Part shown: positions 34,187 through 43,494 of the stretch, piece after piece
Layout: every line of letters starts with the position of its first letter
Position numbering within the stretch: position 1 is the first letter of the stretch
Assembly: GCA_900769115.1 (NCBI GenBank)
Contig: CAAGFJ010000044.1
Coordinates: forward strand, 1-64,000
Origin: Lachnospiraceae bacterium
Lineage (GTDB): Bacteria; Bacillota; Clostridia; Lachnospirales; Lachnospiraceae
DNA length: 64,000 nt
Direction of reading: 5' to 3'
Position numbers and translations under genes: made by a program
The notes under the pieces: model-generated
Database searches by the model: none
The model's input: the letters and a program-made list of their open reading frames with translations, nothing else
Told to the model about the DNA's origin: nothing

Positions 34187-34906
34187 ATGGAAATGAAGAA
34201 TTTAGAGAAAGCAACGGACATCTATGCGAAACTGATCACGGGAGAAGAGATCAAGCGTGGCGGAGTAAATGGCAGTCTGTATGACGATTATTACGGCAAT
34301 GCCGAGGTGTATGAGATTGTTGGTGTCTTGCTTAAGAAGTTGAATCTGAATATATATGAATACAAGGACAGTCTGTTCCTGTCAGCAGGAGAAGGGAACC
34401 GGATTTTCGGTTATACGAATGAAGAATTGAAGCGTGCGATGAATCTGCGGTATAATAAGGAATTGTATCTGTGTTATTTCATTATGTATGAGATCCTGTT
34501 GTCGTTCTATTCTGATTCGGCATCGTATCAGTTCAAGGAATATGTCCGGTTAGAGGATGTTTGTGAGGATGTGACGAAGGCACTGGCAGTTTACACGAAG
34601 GATATCGCCATATATGACACCGACAATGAGCAGGAAGAAAGCTTCCGCACAATCGCCCTGTTATGGGATGAGCTTCCGGCAAGCAGTAATGAGAACCAGG
34701 ATGAGATTCGTGCATCAAGGGCATCGAAAGTAAGTTTCGTGAAGCTGACATTTAACTTTCTCGTTGGCGAGAAGTTGTTTGTAGAGGTCAATAAGCGTTA
34801 TTATCCGACCGACCGATTCCAGGCAATCGTAGAACACTATTTTGAAGACTATCGTGGACAGATCTATGATGCGTTATCGTCAGAACCGGATGCATCAGAG
34901 GAATAA
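34187..34906 (+). CDS. jetB: JetB-like protein of a Wadjet system (MukE-like)
   Basis: A 239-residue protein with two winged-helix-like parts, resembling JetB of type III Wadjet (DUF6063 family, from memory). Together with the JetA kleisin it sits on the SMC heads. It follows the HEPN gene and precedes the SMC gene by 77 bp. The name rests mainly on gene order (kleisin, then this, then a MukB-like SMC) and on size. Confidence 0.68.
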   Translation: MEMKNLEKATDIYAKLITGEEIKRGGVNGSLYDDYYGNAEVYEIVGVLLKKLNLNIYEYKDSLFLSAGEGNRIFGYTNEELKRAMNLRYNKELYLCYFIMYEILLSFYSDSASYQFKEYVRLEDVCEDVTKALAVYTKDIAIYDTDNEQEESFRTIALLWDELPASSNENQDEIRASRASKVSFVKLTFNFLVGEKLFVEVNKRYYPTDRFQAIVEHYFEDYRGQIYDALSSEPDASEE

Positions 34907-34983
34907 CAGATTGCAAGATTTCGTCCTGGCATATGCACATCATTGTGCAGGGAACGGACACTATATACAAGGAAAGGAAAACC

Positions 34984-37900
34984 ATGCCGAATATTAATCG
35001 AATTCGAGTCAACAATGTAAAATATAACTTTGGAACGCAAGGGTATGATGATTTTTCCATGCGTATGTATGGAAAGAATACACTGTACGATCTTGCCAAC
35101 GGTGGAGGTAAGAGTGTGCTCATGCTCTTATTGTTACAGAACCTGATCCCGAATTGTACCTTAGATGAGAAGCAGCCGATCGAGAAGCTGTTCCGTAACG
35201 GTGGAGGGAATACGACGATTCATTCTTTAGTAGAGTGGAAGTTGGATGATAAGGATATCAAAGAGGGATTTCGTTATATGACAACGGGTTTCTGTGCCAG
35301 AAAGGCGAAGGACAGCGATGCAGACCAGTTAGCAATACCCGGAGCAGAGCAGAGTACGTCGGAGCATACCGGGGCGAAGGACAGTGCATCGATTGAATAC
35401 TTCAATTACTGTATTTTCTACCGGGATTATAATGATAACGATATCGTGAATCTCCCGTTGCAAAACAGCAAGGAACGGATCACCTATAGTGGACTTAAGA
35501 ATTATCTGAAGGATCTGGCAAGACGGAACCTGAATCTTAAGGTGCATATTTTTGAACGCAAAGGGGAGTACCAGCGTTTTATCAGCCAGTATGGATTGTT
35601 TGAAAGCCAGTGGGAGATTATCCGGGGTATTAACAAGACAGAGGGACATGTGCGTACTTATTTTGAGACGCATTATAAGACGACCCGTAAAGTAGTGGAA
35701 GATCTGCTGATCGAGGAGATCATTGAGAAGGCTTTTTTGGTTAAGACTGAACAAAATGATGTCAATGAGGATATGGCAAAGACACTGCTTGACATTAAGG
35801 ACAAGTTAGTAGAACTTTCCCGTAAGAAGAGTGAGATCGCCAATTATGACAAAGAGACAGAGTTGATGCATCTGTTAGAAGGCCGTGTATCATCTTTTCT
35901 TTCTTTATATGAAGCGAAAGATAAAGTGGCAGGAACGCTTGCGGATATCTATGTGACAGGGGAACATTTATTAGAGCAGGGCGAGTCGGAGATTGCTGCA
36001 AGAGAAGAAAAGAAAGCGGCATATGATAAGCGGCAGCTATTTGAGAGAAAACGGATTGAAGGATTGAAGATCATCCGGGATCAGTATGACCTGATGAAGG
36101 TGCAGGAGAATGGAGAGACTCTTTTGCGTTATGTGGAGCAGGCAGAGCAGGAGTTGTCGGCAGCCAAGCAGGAGTTAGATCTCAAAGAAAGTATGAATGA
36201 CTATCTGCGGTATCTGCAGGATAAGGCACAGATGGATGAAAACCAGGCGATGATTGATGCCTCGATGGATTCGAATACGGATCAGCTTGCCCGGCTTCAT
36301 CAGTATGCTTATACAAAGAAGCAGTTAGATGACCGGAAACTTGCCGATATCCGGAAACAGTTAGAACAGCGTAAGAAGGAGTTTGTAGCATTGCAGGAGG
36401 AGGTAACCCGCCTTACGCATGTAGCAGAGGAAGGAAATGTTGCCTTGGCGGTTGCAAGAAGTCACAAGGAGCATTTTGAACAGGAATATCACAAGTATAT
36501 GGAAGAGATTGCAGTGGTGCGAAAAGATATCTCAATCTTAGTGTTGAGCGATCTCGCAGATCTGGAACGTACCCTGCAGGAAGAGGAGCAGGAGCTTGTT
36601 GAGAAGAAGGCGGCATTGGATGCCGGTTATATGGAAGATCTTGCAGAAGTCAGTGCGTTAGAAAAGCAACAATATATGGAACAGGAAACGCTAGAGCATG
36701 CGCGGGTACAGTTGACGACAGCAGAAGAGAACCACAAAGAATATGTAGAGAATCAGGAACGCCTTAAGAAGATGACGCAGATATATGGGGTCAGAGACAT
36801 GGGTGATCTGTATGAGACGATCAAGGAACGCGCATTTCAGCAGAAGGTGGCGGTGGCCGAGCTTGGAAAGAAGATTGCAGCCGGTAACCGGCATTTAGAG
36901 CAGGTGCAGGAAGGACGTATTCTGGAAGAGTCAGAGGCAGTTACCAGGGTAAAGGATTATCTTGAAAGCCGTCATGGGGACTTTGCACTTTCTGGTGTGG
37001 ACTATCTGTCTGCATTGCCGAAGGCGAACCGGGAGGAATTATTACAATGCTTCCCGATGCTTCCGTATGGCGTTGTGACTAATCGGTTCAAAGAAGTGGA
37101 AGAGGATGAACGGATTGATACGTTAGAGCTTGGCAATCAGGCAGTTATGATCTACGACCAGAAAGTATTAGAGACACCGCATCTGCCGGAAAAGATGGAT
37201 GGCGTGAAATTACTTGCCAAGAATCCGCAGACCTTTGTGGAAGAAGATGCACTCGCAATGGAAGCAAACCGACTTCAGAAGCAGCTGGCGGAGCTTAAAG
37301 AAGAGATGGAACGTGCCAGAGAATTAGATGCGACTTATGAGGAAGATCTGGATTACACGGCAAAGCTTACCGATGCCGTATTCTTAAATGCTGAGCGGGA
37401 TGTACAGGAACTCCGGGAACAGATATTAGAGCATGAGCGCACTTTAGAGACACTTAAAAAGAATAAAGAACAGGTTCAGACGCATTGTGAACAGCAAAAA
37501 GCAGAGGTTGCAGCATGTGAGGAGACGCTTCATTCCAATCAGAAAGAACAACTGAAGCTCGCAGGAATCCGCGCGAAGAGTGATCTGGCGGAAGAGACGA
37601 AGACGCAGTTGGACTTCTATGAGGCGGAGGTGAAGCGTTTATCGAATGACACTACGAATGCAGACAGCAGGCTGGAGAATGCCAAACTCAAAGTATCAGA
37701 GTTAGAGGGACAGATCCATCACATGGAGTCGCAGATTGCAGAGGTGACAAGTGATTGGGAGACGCTCTATAAGGATTATTATGTAGAAGACAATTTAACT
37801 GTGGTTAATATTCCGGAGGAACAGTTAAAGGCAGAGTTTCTGGCTGCAAAGGCGGTAGTAGAACAGGCAACGATCGTATTAGAGGATAAGAAGAAGCTGA

Positions 37901-39459
37901 TTGCAGCACTTCGCGAGAGCATGGAACGGGGACTGAAGCTGATACGTCGGCGTGGTATATCGGTGGAACAGATTGCAGCACTACAGCAGACGGAAGGCTT
38001 ACATCCGGTGGAGGAAGAACTGCTTAACCGGATGAGTGCACAGTTATCACAGATCTCGGTGCGTTGTGATCAGCTGCGTGCAGATTATAAGAAGAAAGAA
38101 CAGGAAAGCTCCCGTTTGGAAGGACGAATCGAGCAGGCGACACAGGCATTGAAGGATCGTTTTGGACAGGATGCCTTTGCAGAACTGAATCTGATGTCTG
38201 CCGAAGGAGTGCCTTCTGTTACAAGAGAGGATGCCGTGCAGGCAATTGCCGAAGGAGACCGGCTGCTTGCCTCATTACAGGAAGAGATCCGTGCATTTGA
38301 TAAGGAATATAAGCAGTACGTGAAGAATCACAGTGTGATTATTGACCTTTACAAAGATGTGAAGCGTATTGTGGAAAGCGAAGAGTTAGAAGTGACAGGA
38401 GCGAGCCTTTTGTCAGAGAATCAGAACCGGATCCGTGAGATCTTTGAGGAGAGTCTGCTTTCCTACGATAAGAGTAACAAAGCGCTTGCCCGTGCCAGAC
38501 AGGAATTGCTTAACTATAAGACACAGACAGCGAATACGTTCTACACAATGGGCGCTTATGAGCTGTCGGATTCCGTGAAGGAAGATATTGCGATACCGGA
38601 GACTTATGAGGATGCAAAGACACTGCTTGCCAATATCCGGGAGATGATCTCGTATATTGCCTTAGAGAAAGAACGGGTTGAGCAGGGAATCGAGGACATG
38701 GAGGCGATCAAGAATAACTTTGAGAATCAGTGTATTGAACGCTGTAAGGATGTCCGGACAGAGCTTGACAAGCTGCCAAAGCTGTCCCGTATCCAGTTGG
38801 ATGGGGAGATGATCCAGATGGTGAACCTGACTATTCCGTACGTGAAGGATGAATTTATCAAACAGCGTATGTCTGATTACATTGATGAGGTAGTAAATGG
38901 TGCCGATCAGTTCCAGGATAACAATGACCGGATCAAATATATGAAGAACCGGCTATTGTTAAAGAAGCTGTTTAGTGTTATGGTAACAGATATGAATGCA
39001 ATCCGGCTGAAGCTTTATAAGAGGGAGCGTATGAAAGAACAGAGCCGTTATCTGCGGTATGAGGAAGCGGTTGGAAGTACCGGGCAATCACAGGGTATCT
39101 ATATTCAGTTCCTGGTATCGATCATCAATTATATCTCGGGCATGTATGCACCGGAAGTGGAAGCGAATGAACTGAAGAAGGTCATCTTTATTGATAATCC
39201 GTTTGGTGCGGCGAAGGATATCTATATCTGGGAGCCGATCTTTGCCCTGCTTAAGACCAATAATGTACAGCTGATCGTTCCGGCACGTGGAGCGACACCA
39301 GCGATCACGAACCGGTTTGATGTCAATTACATCTTAGGGCAGCAGCTTGTGAATGGCAGACAGCAGACGGTTGTGGTAGATTACCGCAGTCAGGTAGCGC
39401 AGGATGAGGTAGAGTACCAGAACTTAGAGTATAGTCAGGGAACATTTGACTTCATATAA
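34984..39459 (+). CDS. jetC: JetC-like SMC protein of a Wadjet system (MukB-like)
   Basis: A 1491-residue SMC-type ATPase. The Walker A LANGGGKSVLML is near residue 39, two very long coiled-coil arms (about 260-640 and 780-1250) are separated by a hinge-like region near 640-760, and GQSQGIYIQFLVSI with KKVIFIDNPFG (Walker B, near 1400) close the head. In Wadjet it extrudes loops on small circular DNA so that JetD can cut it. The ATG at 34984 follows AAGGAAAGGA; a longer start at 34933 lacks a site. No JetD gene is encoded downstream within the window. Confidence 0.82.
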   Translation: MPNINRIRVNNVKYNFGTQGYDDFSMRMYGKNTLYDLANGGGKSVLMLLLLQNLIPNCTLDEKQPIEKLFRNGGGNTTIHSLVEWKLDDKDIKEGFRYMTTGFCARKAKDSDADQLAIPGAEQSTSEHTGAKDSASIEYFNYCIFYRDYNDNDIVNLPLQNSKERITYSGLKNYLKDLARRNLNLKVHIFERKGEYQRFISQYGLFESQWEIIRGINKTEGHVRTYFETHYKTTRKVVEDLLIEEIIEKAFLVKTEQNDVNEDMAKTLLDIKDKLVELSRKKSEIANYDKETELMHLLEGRVSSFLSLYEAKDKVAGTLADIYVTGEHLLEQGESEIAAREEKKAAYDKRQLFERKRIEGLKIIRDQYDLMKVQENGETLLRYVEQAEQELSAAKQELDLKESMNDYLRYLQDKAQMDENQAMIDASMDSNTDQLARLHQYAYTKKQLDDRKLADIRKQLEQRKKEFVALQEEVTRLTHVAEEGNVALAVARSHKEHFEQEYHKYMEEIAVVRKDISILVLSDLADLERTLQEEEQELVEKKAALDAGYMEDLAEVSALEKQQYMEQETLEHARVQLTTAEENHKEYVENQERLKKMTQIYGVRDMGDLYETIKERAFQQKVAVAELGKKIAAGNRHLEQVQEGRILEESEAVTRVKDYLESRHGDFALSGVDYLSALPKANREELLQCFPMLPYGVVTNRFKEVEEDERIDTLELGNQAVMIYDQKVLETPHLPEKMDGVKLLAKNPQTFVEEDALAMEANRLQKQLAELKEEMERARELDATYEEDLDYTAKLTDAVFLNAERDVQELREQILEHERTLETLKKNKEQVQTHCEQQKAEVAACEETLHSNQKEQLKLAGIRAKSDLAEETKTQLDFYEAEVKRLSNDTTNADSRLENAKLKVSELEGQIHHMESQIAEVTSDWETLYKDYYVEDNLTVVNIPEEQLKAEFLAAKAVVEQATIVLEDKKKLIAALRESMERGLKLIRRRGISVEQIAALQQTEGLHPVEEELLNRMSAQLSQISVRCDQLRADYKKKEQESSRLEGRIEQATQALKDRFGQDAFAELNLMSAEGVPSVTREDAVQAIAEGDRLLASLQEEIRAFDKEYKQYVKNHSVIIDLYKDVKRIVESEELEVTGASLLSENQNRIREIFEESLLSYDKSNKALARARQELLNYKTQTANTFYTMGAYELSDSVKEDIAIPETYEDAKTLLANIREMISYIALEKERVEQGIEDMEAIKNNFENQCIERCKDVRTELDKLPKLSRIQLDGEMIQMVNLTIPYVKDEFIKQRMSDYIDEVVNGADQFQDNNDRIKYMKNRLLLKKLFSVMVTDMNAIRLKLYKRERMKEQSRYLRYEEAVGSTGQSQGIYIQFLVSIINYISGMYAPEVEANELKKVIFIDNPFGAAKDIYIWEPIFALLKTNNVQLIVPARGATPAITNRFDVNYILGQQLVNGRQQTVVVDYRSQVAQDEVEYQNLEYSQGTFDFI

Positions 39460-39581
39460 GCGGATGGGCTATCGGATCTTGTGTGTAATGCGTTATTAAA
39501 AATAGTGAGCAAGATGTGAAGCGTTTTGCGAGCTTTAACAGGATGAGTTTCATCCATATACAAGGTAGGAGGAATGTGTGT

Positions 39582-40457
39582 ATGCAGGTAGTATTGGAAA
39601 ATGATCAATTGAGGGTAGCAATCAACTATTTTGGCGCAGAGCTTGCCAGTATGGTGAAGAAGGAAACGGGGGAAGAATATATCTGGAATGCGGATGAGAA
39701 GTTCTGGAAACGCAGTGCTCCGGTATTGTTTCCTTTTGTCGGAAGCCTGAAGAATAAGGAATATAAGTACGATGGAAAGGTATATCCGATGGGGCAACAC
39801 GGATTTGCCAGAGATATGGAATTTGCGCTTGTGTTCCAGACAGAGGATGAGGTATGGTTTTCGCTGACAGCAGATGAACAGACCTATGAGAAGTATCCGT
39901 TTACCTTTACCTTAGAGATCGGTTACAAGTTAGTAGGCAATGAGCTGCAGGTTATCTGGAATGTGAGCAATGAAGACGATAAGAAGATGTATTTTTCAAT
40001 CGGCGGGCATCCGGCATTTATGTGTCCACTCGGTGGCAGGGGCAAACAGACCGATTACTATATTGCTTTTGACAGTGACAAAGATCTGACATATTCGAAA
40101 ATAAACGGGAATGGACTTGTCTATAAGAAGGATAATGTGCTGGCAACCAATGGTGGTATGATGAAGATCGATGCACATTTATTTGATGAGGATGCATTAG
40201 TGATCGAGGGAGATCAGGTGCATGAAATCAGTCTGTGTGATCCGGAACAGAAACCGTATGTGACCGTGATATGTGATCAGCCATTATTCGGATTATGGTC
40301 CCCGGCAAAGAAGAATGCACCATTTGTGTGTATTGAGCCATGGTCCGGAAGATGTGATGCAGAGGAATTCGAGGGTACGCTTGAAGAAAGAGAATACGGA
40401 CATGAATTGGATGTAAATGAGAGCTTTGTGATGGCGTATACGATTGTTGTGGCATAA
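39582..40457 (+). CDS. Aldose 1-epimerase family protein (YihR/GalM-like)
   Basis: About 291 residues. NYFGAELASMVKKETGEEYIWNADEKFW and RSAPVLFPFVGSLKN match the N-terminal signature of the bacterial aldose epimerase group, and the catalytic segment GGHPAFMCPL follows. It probably changes the anomeric form of hexoses. The ATG at 39582 has AGGAGG (39567-39572) 9 bp upstream, so the longer frame is not used. It separates the jet genes from HicAB and is not obviously related to either. Confidence 0.85.
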   Translation: MQVVLENDQLRVAINYFGAELASMVKKETGEEYIWNADEKFWKRSAPVLFPFVGSLKNKEYKYDGKVYPMGQHGFARDMEFALVFQTEDEVWFSLTADEQTYEKYPFTFTLEIGYKLVGNELQVIWNVSNEDDKKMYFSIGGHPAFMCPLGGRGKQTDYYIAFDSDKDLTYSKINGNGLVYKKDNVLATNGGMMKIDAHLFDEDALVIEGDQVHEISLCDPEQKPYVTVICDQPLFGLWSPAKKNAPFVCIEPWSGRCDAEEFEGTLEEREYGHELDVNESFVMAYTIVVA

Positions 40458-40528
40458 TATACAGAAGATGGCGGGTGGTAATATACTGCGTGCCATTTTT
40501 GCTTTATAGGAAAGTTCTTTGATTCATA

Positions 40529-40581
40529 TTGAAAGAAAAAGCAGAGTATGATATACTTGATGCAACTAGAAAACAGTTGCA
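40529..40581 (+). promoter_or_regulatory. Promoter and operator of hicAB
   Basis: TTGAAA (40529-40534), 17 bp, TATACT (40552-40557). Directly after it TGCAACT (40561-40567) and AGTTGCA (40575-40581) form a palindrome, at the transcription start, a good place for autorepression by HicB. Confidence 0.8.
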
Positions 40582-40605
40582 ATATGGAAGAGGTGATGTA
40601 TATAG

Positions 40606-40866
40606 ATGCCAAAGAAAAAGGAACTGCTTGAGAAACTATGCAGGAAACCAAGTCCTAAGAATTTTACAGTGCGGGATTTGGATTTACTGATGAGTAAATG
40701 TGGTTGTGAGAAGTTTTCAGGAGGAAGGGGATCTGGTATTGGTTACGTTCATGAGGAATCAAAGAGGATCTTGCAATTTGATCAACCTCATCCAGGAAAA
40801 GAATTATATAGATATCAGATCAGTAAGACAATAGATTATTTAAAGGATATAGGCGAATTGGATTGA
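40606..40866 (+). CDS. hicA: HicA-type toxin
   Basis: An 86-residue HicA-like double-stranded RNA-binding-fold protein: SPKNFTVRDLDLLMSKCGC, GGRGSGIGYVHEESKR and HPGKELYRYQI match the larger HicA group in which the usual GSH is replaced by GSG. It would cleave mRNA. Paired with hicB 16 bp downstream. RBS AGAGGTG before the ATG. Confidence 0.82.
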   Translation: MPKKKELLEKLCRKPSPKNFTVRDLDLLMSKCGCEKFSGGRGSGIGYVHEESKRILQFDQPHPGKELYRYQISKTIDYLKDIGELD

Positions 40867-40882
40867 AAAGGAGGGATGATGT

Positions 40883-41224
40883 ATGACTTCAATGATGGAA
40901 TATAAGGGTTATCACGCATTTATTGAATATGATGCGGAGGATAATATTTTTGTTGGAGAGGTGTTTGGAGTTGCAGATTCATTGAATTTTCATGGAACAA
41001 ATGTTGAAGAATTAAGACAAATGTTTGAACAGAGTATTGATAATTATCTTGATTTATGTGCAAAGATTGGTAAGAATCCGGAAAAGGAATTTAAGGGGAC
41101 ATTTAATGTTCGGATACCACCGGAAATGCACAAGAAAGTATCATTAGAGGCAGCAAAACAGAACATAACACTGAATCAATATATTGTAAGGGCGATTGAT
41201 CAATCTATTAAAATGACCGGCTGA
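40883..41224 (+). CDS. hicB: HicB-type antitoxin
   Basis: A 113-residue protein with the HicB N-terminal fold (GYHAFIEYDAEDNIFVGEVFGV, then DSLNFHGTNVEELRQMF) and a ribbon-helix-helix DNA-binding C-terminus (VRIPPEMHKKVSLEAAKQNITLNQYIVRAI). It neutralises HicA and probably binds the palindrome at 40561. RBS AAAGGAGGG. Confidence 0.9.
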   Translation: MTSMMEYKGYHAFIEYDAEDNIFVGEVFGVADSLNFHGTNVEELRQMFEQSIDNYLDLCAKIGKNPEKEFKGTFNVRIPPEMHKKVSLEAAKQNITLNQYIVRAIDQSIKMTG

Positions 41225-41282
41225 TGATCGGACATCATTTATACAATTATAATAATATCAGGAACAAACAAGGAGAACAAGA

Positions 41283-42662
41283 ATGAGCGCAAGAGCAACG
41301 ATTGCTGTATGGGCGGGTAAATTTACAACAAAATTATTGCGGTTGGCAGGCAGCGGAGGAACCTCCCTTCCGGGTAAGGTGGTATTGAAGATCTGTCCGG
41401 ATATCCTGGGACATCTGGCAAAAGATGTGAAGATCATCTGTGTAACGGGTACGAACGGTAAGACGACAACCTGTCATATTATAAGAGATATGATCGAGGC
41501 AGAGGGTAAGACAGTATTTTGTAATGATGCCGGAGCGAACCTGCTTGGCGGTGTTGTCTCAGCCTTTGTTGGCGCGGCAACACCGGGCGGTAAGATCAAC
41601 ACGGACTATGCATTGTTGGAATGTGACGAGGCCGCATTGAAAAGTATTGTGGAACATTTTGGCAATCTGGATGTGACCGCAGTTGTGACGAATGTATTCC
41701 GGGATCAGTTAGACCGGTATGGTGAAGTATTAACGACAGTGAATAAGATCCGGGCGGGGCTTTCCCAATTGCCGAATGTGAAGCTGGTGCTGAATGCGGA
41801 TTGTTCGCTGACAAGTTCGTTGAGTGATCTGCCACACAGCGAGATTCATTACTTTGGAGTGAATGGTCCTCTCTATGAAGGAACTTCATCCGATATTTCG
41901 GATGCCGTATATTGTATTCATTGTAAGACGAAGTACCAATATCATTATCATACATTTGGGCATCTCGGAGGTTTCTATTGTGAGAAGTGCGGCTATCACA
42001 GACAGGAGCCGGAGGTGGCATTAACGAAGGTAATCGAATGGAAAGATGCATCTTCTGTGATCGCAATGGATGTATTTGGCGAGAAGGTGGAAGCGGAGGT
42101 TATGCTTCCGGGTGGTTACAATCTGTATAACGCATTGGCGGCAACGGAAGTAGCGCATCTGCTCGGATTACCGAATGAACAGATTGTTAAGGTGTTGGGA
42201 GGACTTACCACACACTTTGGACGAATGGAGCAGGTGACACTTGGCAATGCACCGCTTCATCTGGTACTGGTGAAGAATCCGGCGGGGTTCAATGAAGTAT
42301 TGCAATTTCTGATCCAACAGCGTCCAACCGGTAATATTGTTTTCGGATTGAATGACAACTATGCCGATGGAAAGGATATCTCCTGGATCTATGATGTAGA
42401 ATTTGAACGGCTGACCGAAGCGGCTTCCGGTGCAAAGCATTTCTATTTTACCGGAAAGCGTGCTTATGATATGCAGTTAAGATTAAAATACGCAGACTTT
42501 GATACGACGAAGTTCAGCGTAGAGAAGGATTATAAGACACTGATCACGCAGTTACAGCAGAGTGGACAGGAGACATTTCTGGTGCTGTCCTATACCTGTA
42601 TGCTGGAGTTCCGTGACAAACTGGCGGAATTTGTACCGCTTAAGAAGTATGATGCATCCTAA
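41283..42662 (+). CDS. murT: Lipid II isoglutaminyl synthase, MurT subunit
   Basis: A 459-residue Mur-ligase-type protein. The ATP-binding loop VTGTNGKTTTCHII is near residue 54, a zinc-ribbon CIHC...CEKC is inserted near 220, and the C-terminal DUF1727 domain ends the protein. With GatD it amidates D-glutamate of lipid II to D-isoglutamine, a step needed for cross-linking. gatD follows. RBS AAGGAG. Confidence 0.93.
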   Translation: MSARATIAVWAGKFTTKLLRLAGSGGTSLPGKVVLKICPDILGHLAKDVKIICVTGTNGKTTTCHIIRDMIEAEGKTVFCNDAGANLLGGVVSAFVGAATPGGKINTDYALLECDEAALKSIVEHFGNLDVTAVVTNVFRDQLDRYGEVLTTVNKIRAGLSQLPNVKLVLNADCSLTSSLSDLPHSEIHYFGVNGPLYEGTSSDISDAVYCIHCKTKYQYHYHTFGHLGGFYCEKCGYHRQEPEVALTKVIEWKDASSVIAMDVFGEKVEAEVMLPGGYNLYNALAATEVAHLLGLPNEQIVKVLGGLTTHFGRMEQVTLGNAPLHLVLVKNPAGFNEVLQFLIQQRPTGNIVFGLNDNYADGKDISWIYDVEFERLTEAASGAKHFYFTGKRAYDMQLRLKYADFDTTKFSVEKDYKTLITQLQQSGQETFLVLSYTCMLEFRDKLAEFVPLKKYDAS

Positions 42663-42732
42663 AAGGTGAAAAGAAATAGTGAAGCAGGGTGTATGACCTT
42701 TAAGTCTGACATCCGATCAGAAAGGAAAAAGC

Positions 42733-43470
42733 ATGGATCGAGAATTACACATATGTCATCTGTATTATGATATATTGAATCTGTATGGTGATAATGGGAA
42801 TATCCGTACATTAGAGAAGAGGCTTGCATGGCGGGGCATTGGTTCCAAGGTGACACAGCTTTCGTTTGGAGAAGTGAACCGTGAAGACGATTACGATATC
42901 ATTTTCATTGGGGGAGGACAGGACTTTGAGCAGGAGATACTGGTGAAGGATCTGTTTGATCATAAGGAGCAGTGGCTCAAGGAAGAGATCGAGAAGGGAA
43001 CAGTCATTCTTGGAATCTGCGGCGGATACCAGATGCTTGGTAAGTATTACGAGGCGGCAGACGGCACCAGAGTGGATTTCTTAGGTGGAATTGATGTCTA
43101 TACAACGGCGTCTGATAAGCGGATGATTGGTAACTTTGTGTATGAATATACGAAGGAGAATGGGGAGACATTTCCGATTGTTGGATTTGAGAATCACAAT
43201 GGTCAGACGTGGCTTGGCGACGGCGTGAAGCCGATGGGTAAGATCATTAAGGGATACGGCAACAATGGAGAGGACGGAACCGAAGGTGCCCGCTACAAGA
43301 ATGTATTTGCAACTTACTCACACGGACCGCTGCTGCCGAAGAATGCACGGATTGCGGATGAATTGCTGGCGATCGCTTATGAGCGCAAGTATGGAGAGCA
43401 GCTCCCTCCATTAGAGCATGAGATGGAAGATGCAGCATTGGATGATATCAGACAGCAGCTGGGGTGCTGA
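42733..43470 (+). CDS. gatD: Lipid II isoglutaminyl synthase, glutamine amidotransferase subunit GatD
   Basis: A 245-residue class I glutaminase: ICHLYYDILNLYGDNGNI at the start, GICGGYQMLG with the catalytic Cys near residue 96 and TYSHGPLLPKN with the His near 196. It frees ammonia from glutamine for MurT. Operon partner of murT; the wyl regulator begins soon after. Confidence 0.94.
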   Translation: MDRELHICHLYYDILNLYGDNGNIRTLEKRLAWRGIGSKVTQLSFGEVNREDDYDIIFIGGGQDFEQEILVKDLFDHKEQWLKEEIEKGTVILGICGGYQMLGKYYEAADGTRVDFLGGIDVYTTASDKRMIGNFVYEYTKENGETFPIVGFENHNGQTWLGDGVKPMGKIIKGYGNNGEDGTEGARYKNVFATYSHGPLLPKNARIADELLAIAYERKYGEQLPPLEHEMEDAALDDIRQQLGC

Positions 43471-43494
43471 CGGATTGAAAGAGTGGAGGGTTAT

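Noticed and set aside
39460..41224. JetD hidden between jetC and murT
   Set aside because: The genes here are a mutarotase-like protein and HicAB; no TOPRIM-like protein is seen.
31724..41280. Attachment-site repeat of the tRNA-Lys 3' end, as proof of an integrative element
   Set aside because: I looked for a second copy of the TTCGAGC...GCGGCCC end downstream and saw none, and no integrase gene is present.
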